From the NCBI GenBank assembly GCA_022571175.1, contig JACZYI010000135.1, forward strand, positions 1 through 5,450: a stretch of 5,450 nt of DNA, in the 5' to 3' direction. Each line of letters begins with the position of its first letter. Position 1 is the first letter of the stretch. Made by a program: the position numbers and the translations under genes. The notes below the pieces were generated by a model. It had not been told where the DNA came from and searched no databases. It worked only from the letters and a program-made list of their open reading frames with translations. Shown here piece after piece: positions 4,841 to 5,450 of the stretch. This DNA comes from Pseudomonadota bacterium. GTDB taxonomy: Bacteria > Pseudomonadota > Alphaproteobacteria > Sphingomonadales > SMXR01.

Positions 4841-5450
4841 TTACGGACCAATAATATTACCGTCCGCATCCCATATTTCGAGCGTGCCCAGGTTAAGCTC
4901 GCGTATGCCCGCCTCAATTTCGGCGCGATCACCAATAATCAGCCACACAAGCTGGCCCGGTGCGAAATGCTCGGCTGCCGCCTCATGGATGTGGTCGAGA
5001 CTCAACGCTTCATACCTGTCTTTGAGCGTGGTCACATACTCAAAATCGCGACCAAACCGGGCATTATCGAGAAGACTGCCCATGACCGCACGGGCGGTTT
5101 CAAACTGGCCCGGAAGAGAGAGCACATTACTGTTGACCACTTTGGTCAATTCGTCCTCTCGTGCCGGATTTTCCCCCAGATACCCCTCAAATTCCTTCAT
5201 CAGTTCCATCAGGGATTCCTTGGTCTTGTCTGTCTGCACTGGAGCAAAAACGATCAAGGGTCTTTGCCCTCGCGCATCCGGAATGAAAGTAAAGGCGCCA
5301 TAGGACCAGCCCTTGTCTTCCCGTAAATTCATATTGATGCGAGCCGTGAACTGGCCGCCAAGAATGTCGTTCATAGTCTCGATGGCTAGGGTATCGGCAT
5401 CGCCGGTAGAGGGCACAAGATGCCCGGCCAGGATCATGGACTGGGGAGAG
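4841..5450 (-). CDS. M16 (pitrilysin/insulinase) family peptidase, C-terminal 202 residues, cut by right window edge
   Basis: This is the C-terminal part of an M16 zinc metallopeptidase or peptidase-like protein. Seen: the reading frame continues to the right edge (SPQSMILAGH...), so the Met codon at 5437 is internal and not a start. The diagnostic motif of the C-terminal M16 domain, LGGQFTARINMNLREDKGWSYG (first residues shown only to Y-G), is present with its Arg and Tyr, which in the family contribute to substrate binding. It is followed by FAPVQTDKTKESLMELMKE, a VVNSNVLSLPGQFET helix typical of the family, and a tail TLEIWDADGNIIGP. The zinc-binding HxxEH lies in the N-terminal half and is outside the window, so activity cannot be judged. 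Many alphaproteobacterial members are about 900 residues with two M16 units and a similar tail, often with a signal peptide; that this is such a protein is inferred. It is convergent with the binding-protein pair. Confidence 0.88.
   Translation of the reverse strand, partial: SPQSMILAGHLVPSTGDADTLAIETMNDILGGQFTARINMNLREDKGWSYGAFTFIPDARGQRPLIVFAPVQTDKTKESLMELMKEFEGYLGENPAREDELTKVVNSNVLSLPGQFETARAVMGSLLDNARFGRDFEYVTTLKDRYEALSLDHIHEAAAEHFAPGQLVWLIIGDRAEIEAGIRELNLGTLEIWDADGNIIGP

Noticed and set aside
4823..5326. 167- and 139-codon plus-strand open frames opposite the M16 peptidase
   Set aside because: They are antisense to a frame with unmistakable M16 motifs, and their translations show no family features or signal peptide.
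5435..5437. Met codon at 5437 as the start of a 198-residue M16 protein
   Set aside because: The frame remains open to the window edge with SPQS before the Met, matching the family's continuing sequence, so the gene extends beyond the window.

Overview
The window looks like a piece of a bacterial chromosome from a Gram-negative organism, most likely an alphaproteobacterium. The evidence is an outer-membrane beta-barrel protein with a signal peptide, two periplasmic binding-protein-like genes, an M16 peptidase tail, and a valine-degradation gene pair of the kind common in marine and soil Alphaproteobacteria. The genus cannot be read from the sequence. There are no rRNA or tRNA genes, insertion sequences or CRISPR arrays. 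Coding density is high and no gene-free stretch exceeds about 200 bases.

Left part (1-1501, minus strand): two genes of valine catabolism, read right to left. An isobutyryl-CoA dehydrogenase (acyl-CoA dehydrogenase family, complete) is followed after only 4 nt by the first 117 codons of a 3-hydroxyisobutyryl-CoA hydrolase, which runs off the left edge. They catalyse the first and third steps of the route from isobutyryl-CoA to 3-hydroxyisobutyrate and almost certainly share a transcript.

Middle (1578-2966, minus strand): a 462-residue exported protein with a TPR-like helical N-terminal half and a C-terminal beta-barrel ending in Phe. It best fits the surface lipoprotein assembly modifier (Slam/DUF560) family. 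It lies 76 nt upstream of the dehydrogenase on the same strand, but has no evident functional link to it. No lipoprotein client is visible nearby. A C7 tract sits in its proline-rich segment.

Centre (2967-3162): a divergent, AT-rich intergenic region (15 G/C in 60 bases at 3061-3120). It holds -10-like hexamers on both strands and a perfect 14-bp tandem direct repeat just before the Shine-Dalgarno of the next gene.

Right (3163-4772, plus strand): two tandem paralogous secreted proteins of 251 and 250 residues. They resemble family-3 extracellular solute-binding proteins, align almost without gaps at about one third identity, both start with GTG and share two cysteines at identical positions (85 and 226). 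No ABC permease or ATPase is visible. A strong bidirectional terminator (about 4771-4824) then separates them from a convergent M16-family zinc-peptidase gene, of which only the C-terminal 202 residues lie in the window.

The most interesting part is the middle: a Slam-like outer-membrane protein divergent from an orphan pair of binding proteins. Whether these form one system cannot be decided from this window.
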